From Lycium barbarum (Eukaryota; Streptophyta; Magnoliopsida; Solanales; Solanaceae), in NCBI RefSeq assembly GCF_019175385.1, contig NC_083345.1, positions 8,533,205-8,597,204 of the forward strand: 64,000 nucleotides of DNA. The letters run 5' to 3'. The notes below the pieces were generated by a model, which saw nothing but the letters and a program-made list of their open reading frames with translations, was not told the origin of the DNA and made no database searches. Shown one piece after another: positions 46,801-58,000 of the stretch; the stretch's first letter is position 1; each line of letters opens with the position of its first letter. The translations under genes were made by a program, and so were the position numbers.

Positions 46801-47986
46801 GCTAAGCCCAACAACAATCTGATCATAGCAGCCTTGAAATAGGCTGAACCCATTTCACTTATTTACTCCTCTATTTTACTCTTTTTATGCATTTAATTTG
46901 TATTGCATGACTAGCACTTTGTTTGTTAATTTGGATGAACCTTAATGAAGTTAGTGGGTTTTAGTTTTAGTAATGGGTAGTTAATTTAAGGAAAACTAAT
47001 AATTAATTCCATAGGTTTCATTCCTGTTTTTATTTTACCTATAACATTTATCTTTCTTAGAATAATTGATTTTCAAAATGGCATGATTACATATTTTTGA
47101 ATCAAAAGAATTATGTTTCATTCTACTATCTTAAAATTTCAAAACGTCCCTAATATGCAAATACTAATCCAAGTATACTTTATAACATTTAGGATAAATC
47201 CGATTATACATATTTTAGCCGAATATAGTTAATAAAAGTAATAAAAGGGAAAGAAACTTATGCCCTTTACATCACGTTTTAAAGAAATAAGTTTAGGCTT
47301 TTCTACATCGCAATATTCATATAATATAATTTTTTATCTAAAGTTCACGTTTGTTAGATCTTCTCTTGAAAAGCTATTATTCATGGGCAAATTATTCTAT
47401 TTTCTACAAATCTTATTTTGAATAGCATTACTATATTTTCTAAGGCCTTAGCAATATCTTTAAGTTCTATTTAGCATTTAAAATCTTCTCTTATGCAAAT
47501 TATTATATTTTTCTACAAGTTTTATTTTTAAATAGCATTAATATTTTATTCAAAGTTTTAACAACATTTATAAGTTTCATTTTTAAAAGCATTTTCTTTA
47601 TGCAAATTACTATATTTTTCTACAAGTTAGTTTAAATGGCATTATTATATTTCCTTTAAAACCTTAGTAATATGTACAAGCTATTTTCTTAAAATTTAAG
47701 CATTATATTTAACTTTAATTAATTAACCTAAGTTTGGCCGGATAACCGTAGTTAACGGATCCTAGAGGATGCCCAACCCCTTCCCTTTAGGATAATTAGA
47801 ACCCTTACCTAGAATCACAAATTGAGCAGACCATTAACGGAGGTTTAGCTATTTTTACCTTAGTTAATAATTAGGTGCCCTAATTCACCTTCAAAATCGA
47901 TTAGGTGGCGACTCCTTAAAACAAAGCAATTTAGGAATCTCCAATATGTTGTACTCTACTTTAACCCGTTTAAATGGGGTATAACA
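43811..47986. mobile_element. Solo LTR (long-LTR gypsy, Tat/Ogre-like?), 4176 bp
   Basis: Starts TGTTGACACCCAATTTTG and ends GGGGTATAACA. Exact 5-bp duplication CACAT at 43806-43810 and 47987-47991. LTRs over 4 kb are typical of the Tat/Ogre gypsy lineage, so I suggest that lineage by size only. No coding frame longer than ~100 aa. It includes pyrimidine-rich (44460-44560) and (TTA)n (43965-44060) stretches. Confidence 0.85.
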
Positions 47987-47991
47987 CACAT

Positions 47992-49010
47992 TATATACAG
48001 CTGAACCTGATCCACTTCCAAACTTCCTTTTTGGTTTAGAGTTTTGTGGATATCCTACTATCTTGTAGCAAGTTTTTCTGGTATGTCCATTCATCTTGCA
48101 AAAGTCGCATTGCAAATTATAATCCCTTTTCCCTTTAGGATAACCAGATTGATGGTTTGACTAGTGATTTTACTGATAGTTGTTTCTTGCATATAATGCT
48201 GTTGGATCATAACTGCTTCTTGGTGCTGCACCAAGCAGACCAGTTGAGGTTGAAGATTGACTAACTGCTTCTTGACTTTCATCTCCCATTATCATGCTAT
48301 AGGCTTGATTAATAGCTGGTAAAGGGGACATTAACAAGATTTGACTTCTAGCTTGCAAGTAAGAATCATTTAGTCCCATTAAAAACTGATATAACTTCTG
48401 TCTCTGCAGATAATCTTTAAACCTTTTTTTTTTCACAATCATAATCAGGAGGTGGAACAAGTGCTTCAAATTCATTCCACATATCTTTGAGTTTAGCGAA
48501 GTACACAACCACATAATTGGTACCTTGAGTTAGTGTAGCAATTTCTTTATGTAGTGAAAAAGTTCTTGAACCACTAATCTTGTCAAATCTTTCTTTTAAT
48601 TCGGCCCAGACAGACCAAGCACTAGAACCATATACTACACCCCAAAGAAGATTACCAGATACTGTGTTCATAATCCAAGAAAGTACTATAGCATTTACTT
48701 GTTCCCATTTTGACCACAGTTCCTCTCTAAAACTTTCCTTTTTAAAGGTTCCATCAACTATTCCTAGTTTGTTCCTCCCACGAAGTGCAATACACATAGA
48801 TTTACTCCATATAGAGTAATTCTCACTACTAATTAGTTGTAATGAGATAAGGGAAATACCGCTTACATCAGCATTTGTGAGGAAGAGAGGATGACCTTTT
48901 TCCGCTTCAGTTACTGCACCTATCTCAGGTGCTATTTGATTTCTAACTGTTCTTGAATTATCACTGTTGGCGGTGTTGTTTGCACCATTTCCATCATTAA
49001 CAGGAGCCAT
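47992..49010 (-). pseudogene. copia Gag with zinc knuckle, frameshifted
   Basis: Starts at the ATG at 49010: 'ISLQLISSENYSIWSKSM' and 'GIVDGTF' mark the UBN2-type Gag core (48417-49010). A shift at the poly-A run near 48422-48435 moves reading to the 48170-48514 frame ('QKLYQFLMGLNDSY'). A stop near 48170 follows, then the zinc knuckle 'CDFCKMNGHTRKTC' (about 48067-48112). Cut by the 4.2-kb solo LTR at 47987. Confidence 0.85.
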
Positions 49011-49208
49011 TGTTTACAACTTCTTCAGATTCAATCGGCTATGTGCCAAGAATCAAGCAAGAAACCCAGAAACAGAATTTGACAGAAATATAGGAGAGGA
49101 AAAAAAAATCAACTGCTTCGAATTGACTTGCGGAATTTCCAATTCGATTTCACAACAATTACAGAATCGATAACTTGCATCAAATGTTAATGCATTGCTC
49201 TGATACCA

Positions 49209-49327
49209 TGATGAATATTAGATGATCTTTAACTAATGAAGAAAGTAGTTGAGAAGAAGAGAAAAGAGAAGAAGAAAGGAGATCTTGTATAGTTTGTATA
49301 TCATGTAAAAAGGTTAGTCTTTACAAC
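49209..49327 (-). repeat. 5' LTR of the nested copia, truncated
   Basis: Matches 37500 to about 37618, then homology stops abruptly at 49327. Adjacent to GCTCTGATACCA, the PBS on the minus strand. Confidence 0.85.
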
Positions 49328-49506
49328 TCAACACCGCTGTATCTAGCCCGAGTTCCTAATCTATTTCAACTCAACTTATTTACATTTTGTTTTTGTTGTT
49401 TTGCTTTAGACTTTTCAGACTATTGAAGTTTGGTGTTTTTATTTATTATTAATAAAATAGCCCTTGGTGATGAAAAGTCTAGTGGCCTTTGATTTTTCTT
49501 TTTTAA

Positions 49507-49811
49507 ATGCCACTGGATAATTTTCACTCCTTGAAGATTAATGAAGTGACAAAAATTAAAGATTATAAAAGGTTGGCGGCTGATGAACATGTGTTTTTCG
49601 ATTTTGGGAATGATTATGGATTTTGGCAGAATTATTACTCCTTGACGAGAAAAAATTTCCTCCAAAAGAACATTCTAAGTGCTTAGGTGAAGTGACAAGT
49701 TTTAGCGACCCACGAGCAATGAGAAAAGATGCAAATAATTTAAGTGAAAATGTTTACCAGTCTTTCCTAGAAGACATGCTCAATCAGTTTAAGCAACAAA
49801 ATCCTATTTGA
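49507..49811 (+). pseudogene. Unknown small gene family, copy B, 3' part
   Basis: Carries 'PLDNFHSLKINEV' and 'LAADEHVFFDFGNDYGFWQ' in one frame (49507 to about 49640), then shifts to another frame for 'GEVTSFSDPRAMRKD' and 'FLEDMLNQFKQQ' (to 49811). Its promoter and start codon appear to be the block ending at 37499, 12 kb away across the copia insertion. So this copy is broken by an insertion and a frameshift. The 170 bp between 49328 and 49500 were not identified. Confidence 0.7.
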
Positions 49812-49964
49812 TAAGAGGGGTATCCAGGATCTAGAGTTAACAGATTTTAAATGAATGTAATTTTATTTACATTTACATTTTAATTTTATTGCGTATGCTA
49901 CATAATTTTGTCATATAGCCGAACTCAATCTTTTTGGGATTGTGATGTGATTATTGTTGTATGC

Positions 49965-49979
49965 CCCCCCCCCCCCCCC

Positions 49980-50014
<35 letters not shown>
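49965..50014. repeat. (C)n(AT)n low-complexity tract
   Basis: About 17 C followed by about 16 AT dinucleotides, within the 3' block of copy B. The 'gtatccaggatctagagtta' block occurs twice here (49817 and 50046), so a ~230-bp piece is tandemly duplicated. Confidence 0.8.
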
Positions 50015-50018
<4 letters not shown>

Positions 50019-50526
50019 AGCAACAAAATCTTATTTGATAAGAGGGGTATCCAGGATCTAGAGTTAACAGATTTTAGATTTACATTTTTAATCTTTTGCG
50101 TATGTATACATAATATTACCGCATAGCCGATTCTGATTTTCTTGGATTTGGCACATGATTGGTGTTGTATGCTTGCATATATATATATACTTAATTTTGT
50201 CATATAGCCGACCCCGACTTGTTGAAATTGAGACGTAGTTATTGTTGTTATATGCATATATATTCACAATTTGAGCAAAAAACAATGATTATAAGTTGAA
50301 CCCACAAAACTCGGTCTTAATTCCAAGTTCTTGTTAGTATCACTAATTAATTGTATCTGTTTTAGTTATGAATGTAGATTATTTGCACATTCTTATTCCT
50401 TAGGGCTTAGTTCTAAAATTTAGAAGATAGAAAGAGGGTAATTGAGCTACATCTGCAAATTTAAGGACATGTTTCTTATATTGGAAAAAAGAAAATTCCC
50501 AAAGAAGTCTGGGTTATGATATAAGA

Positions 50527-51672
50527 GAAAATATATCATTACCTCCTTGAATTTGGACCTTTTTTTTTCAAAAAAGACACTTGAACTTTGCGGGATCCTA
50601 TTACCTCCTGTATAATTTTGAACTGCTATAAATACCTCCTTTTAAGGCCACTTGGCATAGAGAGTGCATACAGACTGTAACTGTATTTTTACAAGCTTTT
50701 TGTTTAATTTTTTTATAAAATATATTTTTCTATTTTACTTGCTATTTTAATTTTTTCCTTATTCTATTTTTCTTTTCTTTCTTCTTCATCACAAACCGAT
50801 TGCCAACTCTGGCTAGACCCCCGCCACTTCCAATGCCATCATTCCACAACTCCACCCACCTTCTTTCGCTACTACTTCAACTCTTTCTTCAATACAAAAT
50901 CTTATTAAACAATTTTCCTTACATTTCGAAGGATTATGCAAAAACCCATTAAATTTCAAGATTAATGGGTGTACTGTGTCGAGGTTGTCAGAGACGTTAA
51001 GGTTGCGAAGCCAACATGCTTGTTTCTGGATCGATGGTAGTCCATTTTTTTAGGAAGAAACTATCCCTCAACCTCATTAAAGGCCTTTGAGGCAACTAAG
51101 GCCTTTGGCTAAAGAGCCAGCAAAGAATCAAAGGTAAAGCATTTGGAACATGGAAAAGATCTAGGCTCTGCTCTTATGAGAGTTGGGGGTGCAGAGGCGG
51201 ATTCAGTATTTGGATTCTGTGGGTTTAATCTTAAGAATTTTAGTATTGAACTCATTATATTTTAAAAATTATTGGTTCATATCTATTATGTATATAATTT
51301 TAATAATTTTTTACATATAAATTTATACTCCATATCGAAAGTTGTGGGTTCAATTAAACCAGGCTAGATCCGCCCCTGTGGGGGTGGGGAGGGGATGGTG
51401 AAGTCAAAAAGTTAGAAAGAGAAAAAATAAAAAGAAAAAAATGTAAATAAAATTGAAAAACGAAAAAGAAAATGTAATTTTAATTAAATTAACACGTGTT
51501 AGGAAGGGATTGGTGCGTGTTTAACAACTACTTGTTTGAAATTGAGTTTGGACGAAAAAGAAGGTAATTATATTAGTTCAAAGTTGTTTAAGGGGAGTAA
51601 TAGGACCCCCGTAAAGTTTAAATGTGTTGAAAAAAAGGTCCAAGTTCAAGGGGATAATGATGTATTTTCTTT
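50527..51672. mobile_element. Foldback MITE with ~95-bp inverted ends
   Basis: The left end 'atcattacctccttgaattt' ... 'ggacctttttttttcaa' ... 'cctattacctcc' is the inverse of 51575-51672. It has no coding capacity and contains a nested interspersed repeat at 51187-51380. Confidence 0.7.
51187..51380. repeat. Interspersed repeat, same family as 20556-20735
   Basis: Starts 'agaggcggattcagtattt', contains 'gggtttaatctt' and 'attgaactcattatatttt', and ends 'aggctagatccgcccctg'. Confidence 0.6.
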
Positions 51673-51692
51673 ATGGTCTAATGAGTATGACA

Positions 51693-52150
51693 TGAAAAAA
51701 GGCTTAACACATAGACAATCTCTTAAATTTGTCAATAAATTTTCTTTAGACATTCGAACTAAGACTTGTTTCAATTGAGTACTTGAACACATAATAAAGT
51801 GTTCATGTTAGACACTTACAGTTCAAAATTTGAATTTTTTTTGTGCATGTTATCAAATGTCTATTAGGTAGTTAAGTTAACCACATAAAATATGTCATGT
51901 CCTTCATATATACACATCAACCTCAATTGAAATAGACATGAGGTCTTACAACTTTTTTTGGCAAATGCATATAATTAAAGAAGATGACATATATTAAGTA
52001 TTTAACTTATTTACGTAACAGGCGCTTGAGAACACACACAAACAATTTTTTTAAATATTGAACTGAATGTGTTTAATAGGAACACTTTATTATGTGTTCA
52101 GGTGCTCAATTAGAACAAGTCTTAGTTTAAGTGTTTAAATGGAATTTACT
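51693..52150. mobile_element. MITE with ~75-bp inverted ends
   Basis: The left arm 'ctaagacttgtttcaattga' ... 'gaacacataataaagtgttc' is inverted at 52075-52150. A copy of one end lies at about 54030-54120 in the flank of copy C. Confidence 0.65.
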
Positions 52151-52209
52151 GGTAAGTTTAAAGGCATGTCTATGTATTAAGCAAAAAAAAAAAAACATTA
52201 ATGTGTAAT

Positions 52210-52430
52210 ACTCTCTCCGTCCTTTTTTATTTGTCATTTATTGACTTGGCTCGGCTATTAAGGAGTCAATAATAGAATGACAAGTTTACTGTATTATCCC
52301 ATATTATTGCTAAGTAATTTAATGATTGAAATCAATAAAACATACTTTAAAAGTTGTGTATCCATTACGACTTCCTTGAACTTGCCAATCCAATAATTAA
52401 TAATAAGGGTATAATAGGTATGAAATGGTA
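52210..52430. mobile_element. Stowaway-like MITE (degenerate)
   Basis: Left end 'actctctccgtccttttttatttgtc'-type (shown in part), right end poorly defined. Called by similarity of the left terminus to 30082 and 54148. Confidence 0.4.
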
Positions 52431-52439
52431 AGTTATCGC

Positions 52440-54000
52440 AGAGACGCTCTGAAGATTATAATAATATTGGGTAATTATGGAGTAGATTAATTTTGAGCCA
52501 ATAATAATGTAAGGAGAGCAATTTCTACTTGGAGTTCTTATCTAAACAACAAAACAAGAGTAGCATGATGCAAATCGAATATAACTTAAACAAACAAATA
52601 ATGAATGATTGGCAATTTCACATGTTCCACACTTACCCAAGTAGAATTAAGACTAGCATTCTTGTTTCCCCTATCATTTCGGACCTTCGACGTAAGGGGA
52701 AACTCATTTATTGGGCTTCTTGGTAACACAATCCTAATAGTATATATAGAAAAAACTCCATTTTTACACAAATAGAGCACATAAGAGTTGTCATAGAATT
52801 TTAATTTAGATTAACATTCCCGATTCTTGATGGCCCGTGATTAATGCTTAGCTATAAATTATGGTCAAACTTATTCTAGTTTAGTGATTCATATAATTTT
52901 ATTTAATTAAGAGTTAGCCACAACAACTTTGTTTAAATGAAATTATATAAATTTCATTCAATAGTGTAGTGATTCACACAATTTTATTTAATTAAAAGTT
53001 AGTCATAACAACTTTGATTAAATGAAATTACATATATTATGTTTAGGATCACATAAGAAAAGTATAGACATTAGATCATTTCTAAAGTTTTAGAATTAAT
53101 GTCTAAGTTATCTATATAAGTTTATTTAATCAGAAGTTAGCCACAATGTCTTTGATTGAATGAAACTTAAAGTTAGATCACACAAAATCTAATAACTTAA
53201 CACTCATTTATTAGGCTGGCAACACAATATCCCAATATATATAGAACCATATGTAATAAAAACCTCTATTCTGACACAAAAAGAACACATAGAGTCTTCA
53301 TGGTGTCAACAAAGAACAATTCTGCAAATGGGTTAGCGGCTGATGAACATGTGTTGTTCGATTTCGGGAATGATTATGGATTTTGGCAGCATTTTCAATC
53401 CTTGGAGGAAACAATTCCATCACACAAACAACATTCTAAGTTGTTGGGCGAAGTGACACGCTATAGCAACCCACGAGCAATGGAAAAAGATGTAGAGAAT
53501 TTAAGTGAAGATATCTACCGGTTGTCTTCCGTAGAAGACGTGCTCAATCAGTTTAAGTAACAAATCTTTTGTGATTCAAAGGGTATCCAGGATCTAGAGT
53601 TAATGTTATTTTATTTACATTTTGTTTTTACATATGCATACATAATTTTATCATATAGCTAATCTCGATTTGTTTGGGATTAAGACGTGATTATTGTTAT
53701 TGTATGCATATATACATGATTTGAGCAAAAATTAATGAAAGTGAATTTAATTTAGATTTACATTTTAATTTAATTGAGCAAAAAGCAATGATTATAAGTT
53801 AGAACCAGCAAAACTCGGTCTTAGTCTCATGTTCTTGTTAGCATCACTAATTAATTGTTTCTATTTTGAATCCAGTTATAAATATGGATTGTTTCGCATT
53901 CTTGTTTCTCAGGGCTTAGTACAAGTTTCGGGAGCTCAATCTAGTCTAAAATTAGAGATAGAAAGAGGGTAATTAAGCAAATTTAAGAATATGTTTTCTG
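52440..54000 (+). repeat. Segmental duplication, copy C
   Basis: Promoter block (52440-52795), spacer with a second TATA block (52795-53300), small gene (53300-53560) and 3' block. It includes 'gtatccaggatctagagtta' at about 53583 and 'cttgttagcatcactaatta' at about 53833. Ordered as in copy B without the copia element. Confidence 0.8.
53300..53560 (+). CDS. Unknown small gene family, copy C (intact, 86 aa)
   Basis: The only copy without a stop or frameshift. It begins 'MVSTKNNSANG' (copy A: 'MSSTKNNSTNE'), then goes directly to 'LAADEHVLFDFGNDYGFWQH', so the ~55-residue repeat region of copy A is absent. It continues with 'GEVTRYSNPRAMEKD' and ends 'SSVEDVLNQFK'. Acidic and polar, with no signal peptide, membrane segment or known motif. 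TATATATAG lies about 60 bp upstream (53236-53243). Conservation of three C-terminal blocks across diverged copies, with mostly conservative changes, suggests a real protein. It matches no family I know. Confidence 0.55.
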   Translation: MVSTKNNSANGLAADEHVLFDFGNDYGFWQHFQSLEETIPSHKQHSKLLGEVTRYSNPRAMEKDVENLSEDIYRLSSVEDVLNQFK

Positions 54001-54147
54001 TATTCAAAACAATAAAATTTTTAAAGAAAGAATACTATTATGTGTTCAGGTGCTTAATTGGAACAAGTCTTATTTCAAGTGTCTAAATAGAATTTACTAA
54101 CAAATTTAAAGGGCGGTCTTGTATTAAGCGGGAAAGAGAAATTAATT

Positions 54148-54395
54148 TGTATTCTCTCTGTCCCAATTTATATGACACTCTTTCCCTTTTGATCAGTTTA
54201 AAAAAGAATAATATCTTTCTAAATTAGTAACAATTTAACTTCAAATTTACCATTTTATCCTTAATGAAATAATTTATAACCACAAAATATCTATGACATA
54301 TTTTGGACCACAAAATTTAAAAACCTTCATATCTATTTTAAATTTCGTGCCTAATTAAATACCCTCGTATAAAATGGAACAGAGATAATAATATT
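54148..54395. mobile_element. Stowaway-like MITE
   Basis: Left end 'attctctctgtcccaattta', right end 'tataaaatggaacagaga', imperfectly inverted, with 'aatttaactt...aagtt'-type interior. Confidence 0.5.
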
Positions 54396-55033
54396 ATATT
54401 GGTAGGTCGGTCTCTCAAGTGAGGCATCTATTCACTCTTTTTCGTGTCCATTCCCCACTCAGAAAGAGGAGCAATGTTTTCACAAATAAAAATATCCATT
54501 TTCTTTTTTCAAACACTAACCCCTTCACCCACACATACTTTAAGAGTCTGTTTGAATTAACTTATTTTAGGTGTTTTTAAGTTAAAATAACTTTTATCTA
54601 CTTTTTTGTATTTGGATAAAATAAAAAAGACTTTTAAACACTTATTTTTAAGTTAAACTAATAAAAATAAGTCAAAAGTTAAAAAATTAAAATTTTTAAC
54701 TTAAAGGCTTTTTGACTTATAATATAAGACTGTAATTCCCCTCTAAAGATAAAGGCTGTTTGACTTAAATTCCTTTCTCACTATCACTCCCTTTCTTTCT
54801 TTCTTTCTTTTTCATTTCTGTAATAATAAGATGCCAATCCACAATTCCACTCCACTTTATTCTCCTCAATTTTCCACCGTAATAATAATGTTCGAATCAC
54901 ACTTGAAATGAAATATTTCATCAAGTCCACGTGTCTCTATATCTTTTAAGGACTTAATACTGAATGTAAAAACATTCTTGTTTTTCTTGCTTTGATCATA
55001 TAACTTTAATTCTCTCTTATCTGTTTAGAGTAT
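54396..55033. other. Upstream region of the PP1 gene
   Basis: It contains a degenerate MITE-like palindromic stretch (about 54545-54730), a (TTTC)n run near 54791-54810 and a G-box CACGTG at 54928-54933, about 100 bp before the start codon. No ORF. Confidence 0.4.
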
Positions 55034-58000
55034 ATGAAGAAGAGAGTTATGGATACTTTAGCTTTAGATGATATAATAAACCGTTTACTTGAAGTTAGAC
55101 ATAGACCAGGGAAACAAGTGCAACTATCTGAGTCTGAAATCAGACATCTTTGTCTTAAGTCTAAGGAAATTTTCTTGCAACAGCCTAATCTTCTTGAGCT
55201 TGATGCACCAATAAAGATCTGTGGTAATTTACTACAACCCCTTTTAGTGATTTAATTTGATTTTGCACTAATCTTGAATTAAGTGTTTTTTAATGGAATT
55301 TTGACTTCTTGAAGTGGGGTTTGAGTTTCTTGAAATGGGTTGCTTTTATTTTATATAAAGATGCAGTCTTTGAATGTTTGGATTTATTGATGCATTTCTT
55401 AAATTGGGTTGCTTTGATTTTTTATATTAATATATGCAGTTGTTTGAATTTATTGATGCATTTCTTAAAATGGGTTGCTTTGATTTTATATAAAGATGCA
55501 GTCTTTGAATGTTTGGATTTATTGATGCATTTCTTAAATTTGGGTTGCTTTGATTTTTTATAAAATATGCAGTTGTTTGAATTTATTGATGCATTTCTTA
55601 AGATGGGTAGCTGTTGTTTGAATTTATTGATGCAGTTCTTAAAGTGGGTTGCTTTGATTTTTTTTTTATATAAATATATGCAGTTGTTTGAATTTATGAT
55701 GCATTTCTTAAAGTGTGTTGCTTTGATTTTGTATAAATATGCAATTTTTTGATCTTTCACTATCTTGAACAAAGTGTGTTTTAATGGAATTTGAGTTCTT
55801 TGATGTGGGGTTTGAGTTTCTTGATGTATTTCTTAAAGTGGGTTGCTTTGATTATATATAAATATGCTGTCTTTTGATTTTTCTCTATCTTGAATAAAGT
55901 GTGTTTTGATGGAATTTGAGTTCTTTGAAGTGGGGTTTGAATTTATTGGTGCATTTCTTAAAGTGGGTTGCTTTGATTCTATATAAAGATGCAGTCTTTG
56001 ATGTTTTCTTGGACTTCTTAAAAAAGGAATATTGGTTTGTTTTACATGAATGAAATGAGTTTAGATGAAGAATTGGGGATTAATAAATATAGCCGACCCT
56101 AACTTGTTTGGGACTGAGTCGTTGTTGTTGTTTGGTAGGCAGGAATTTGGTTCTGATCTGGTGTCTAAGACCTGCTTTGGTAGTATTAGTTAGGATTCAT
56201 TCTGTTACTTTAAATTAGTGCTAAGGAGCATGAGCTTTAATGCTTGAAGTTGAGATGTGTTCTTTAATATCCTCAATTTGGAGATATTAGTCTGAAAGGT
56301 GTTGCTAGCTTTCATCCATATTAGTCTCAGGGTGTCAAAGTATATGCTTAGTCTGGATACAGTTTTTAAAAATCAGAATTTTAGTTGTACCTGGCTGATT
56401 ATTTCATTCAGATTAACCATACCAGTTTTAGAAACTCTGAAATTGGCCTTTGGCATGTTTCTCTCTTACACAGTTGTCGCTCCAATTTATTTATGATCCT
56501 TTCCCTATTTGAGCATCTTCAATAGTCCTTATTTCTTGTTATCTACCTGATCCAGTCCACTGTTAAAGGCTCACCAAGAGACTGCTAGATTTACTTAACT
56601 TCCATCAATAAAACATCCTCTACCTTGTAATTCCGAAGGTTTATCAAATGCTATTTTGTGGCTGCCGAATTTCTCTTTTACTTTAAATTCTCCTGGGTTT
56701 TTGCCAATGGAGCAAAGCAAGTGATACCTTACCCCTCTTCTTTATTTTCCCTCATTTTGCTCTCCCCCTGCTCTATTTTGCATGTGTTTTTTTTTCCGGA
56801 GGGGGGGGGGGGGGGGGGGGGAGGTGGAGGGGATAAGTTGTTAAAGTACCTAAGTGAGTGCTGATACGTACAATGTTTAAGATTACAAAAGATGAAAGAG
56901 GTCCTACAGTTCCTGTAGAGTGTGAAGAAACTCAAAAACTCTGTCTAGATTGTATAAATCTCTCTTAAGTCAGTCCGGACATTTGATCTGAGCGTGTGAG
57001 AAGCTACAGCCATTCCTTAACAGCGATGATCATTCCTTTCCTTCCATATTACCATTAGGATGCAGGCACGTATAGACTATAGATTGTATAAATCTCTCTT
57101 AAGTTAGTCCCGACATTTGATTTGAGCGTGTGAGAAGCTACTGCCATTCCTTAACAACGATGATCTTTCCTTTCCTTCCATATTACCCATAGGATGCAGG
57201 CACTTATAGACTATAGTGCATCAGACAGTCTTGACTTCTCTACGTTTTTTTCTGTGGCCAAAACCTAGTCTTGATCTCAAAATAATTGTTCAAAGAGTAT
57301 CTGTATTGGTTTTTTCTCTTACCTAGTTAAACTGTGCTTTCTTTTTAATACATGTAAGTACTCTCCAAATGGGCATGCAATTGATATGTGGAGTTCAATT
57401 TAAGTAATTGTTAGGTTAACATTTTGTTGCTTTCAAAGTGCTATCAATTGTCTTCAATTTGTCAATTTTCCAATCATCAGTTCCTAAATTAATCAAAGTG
57501 CTTATGCTGATTCTCATAATTTACTCTTTTAAAACAGATCTTCCATAATTAACTTACATTCCTTTTGAAAATGAGTAACTGTTGTGTGAGAAATGAATAA
57601 CTAAATTGAGAAAGGAAATGCAATTTTATGTTCTTATTCTTTATTTATTTGTTGATTTTATATCTGAAGTGCATTCCTTTTATATGTTGAAACATTCTTG
57701 CTATTTCTCTCTTTGCTATTACATCATCGGTGGATAAAACATGACTTCCTATCTAATACTTTTCATGGTGCCATACTTGGCTAGGGGATATTCATGGTCA
57801 GTATTCTGATTTACTGAGGCTATTTGAATACGGTGGATTTCCTCCAAGATCCAATTACCTATTCTTGGGCGATTATGTGGATCGTGGGAAGCAGAGTCTT
57901 GAAACAATATGCCTTATGTTTGCATATAAAATAAAGTATCCTGAGAACTTTTTCCTTTTGAGGGGAAACCATGAATGTGCTTCCGTTAATCGTATATATG

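Larger units (their letters stand above)
37500..49327 (-). mobile_element. Ty1-copia element with two nested solo LTRs
   Basis: Minus strand. 5' LTR remnant 49209-49327, PBS 49198-49208, gag (from 49010), protease, integrase, RT, RNase H, polypurine tract (37829-37846) and 3' LTR 37500-37828. The 5' LTR keeps only ~119 bp of the 329-bp LTR, so the right target duplication is lost. Two solo LTRs (41451-43730 and 43811-47986) sit in the gag-protease region, each with an exact 5-bp duplication. Removing them leaves about 5.4 kb, a normal copia size. The coding region has several stops and frameshifts, so the element is dead. Confidence 0.9.

Noticed and set aside
49908..50285. Frames around the C/AT tract
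   Set aside because: Driven by (C)n(AT)n; no conservation with copies A or C.
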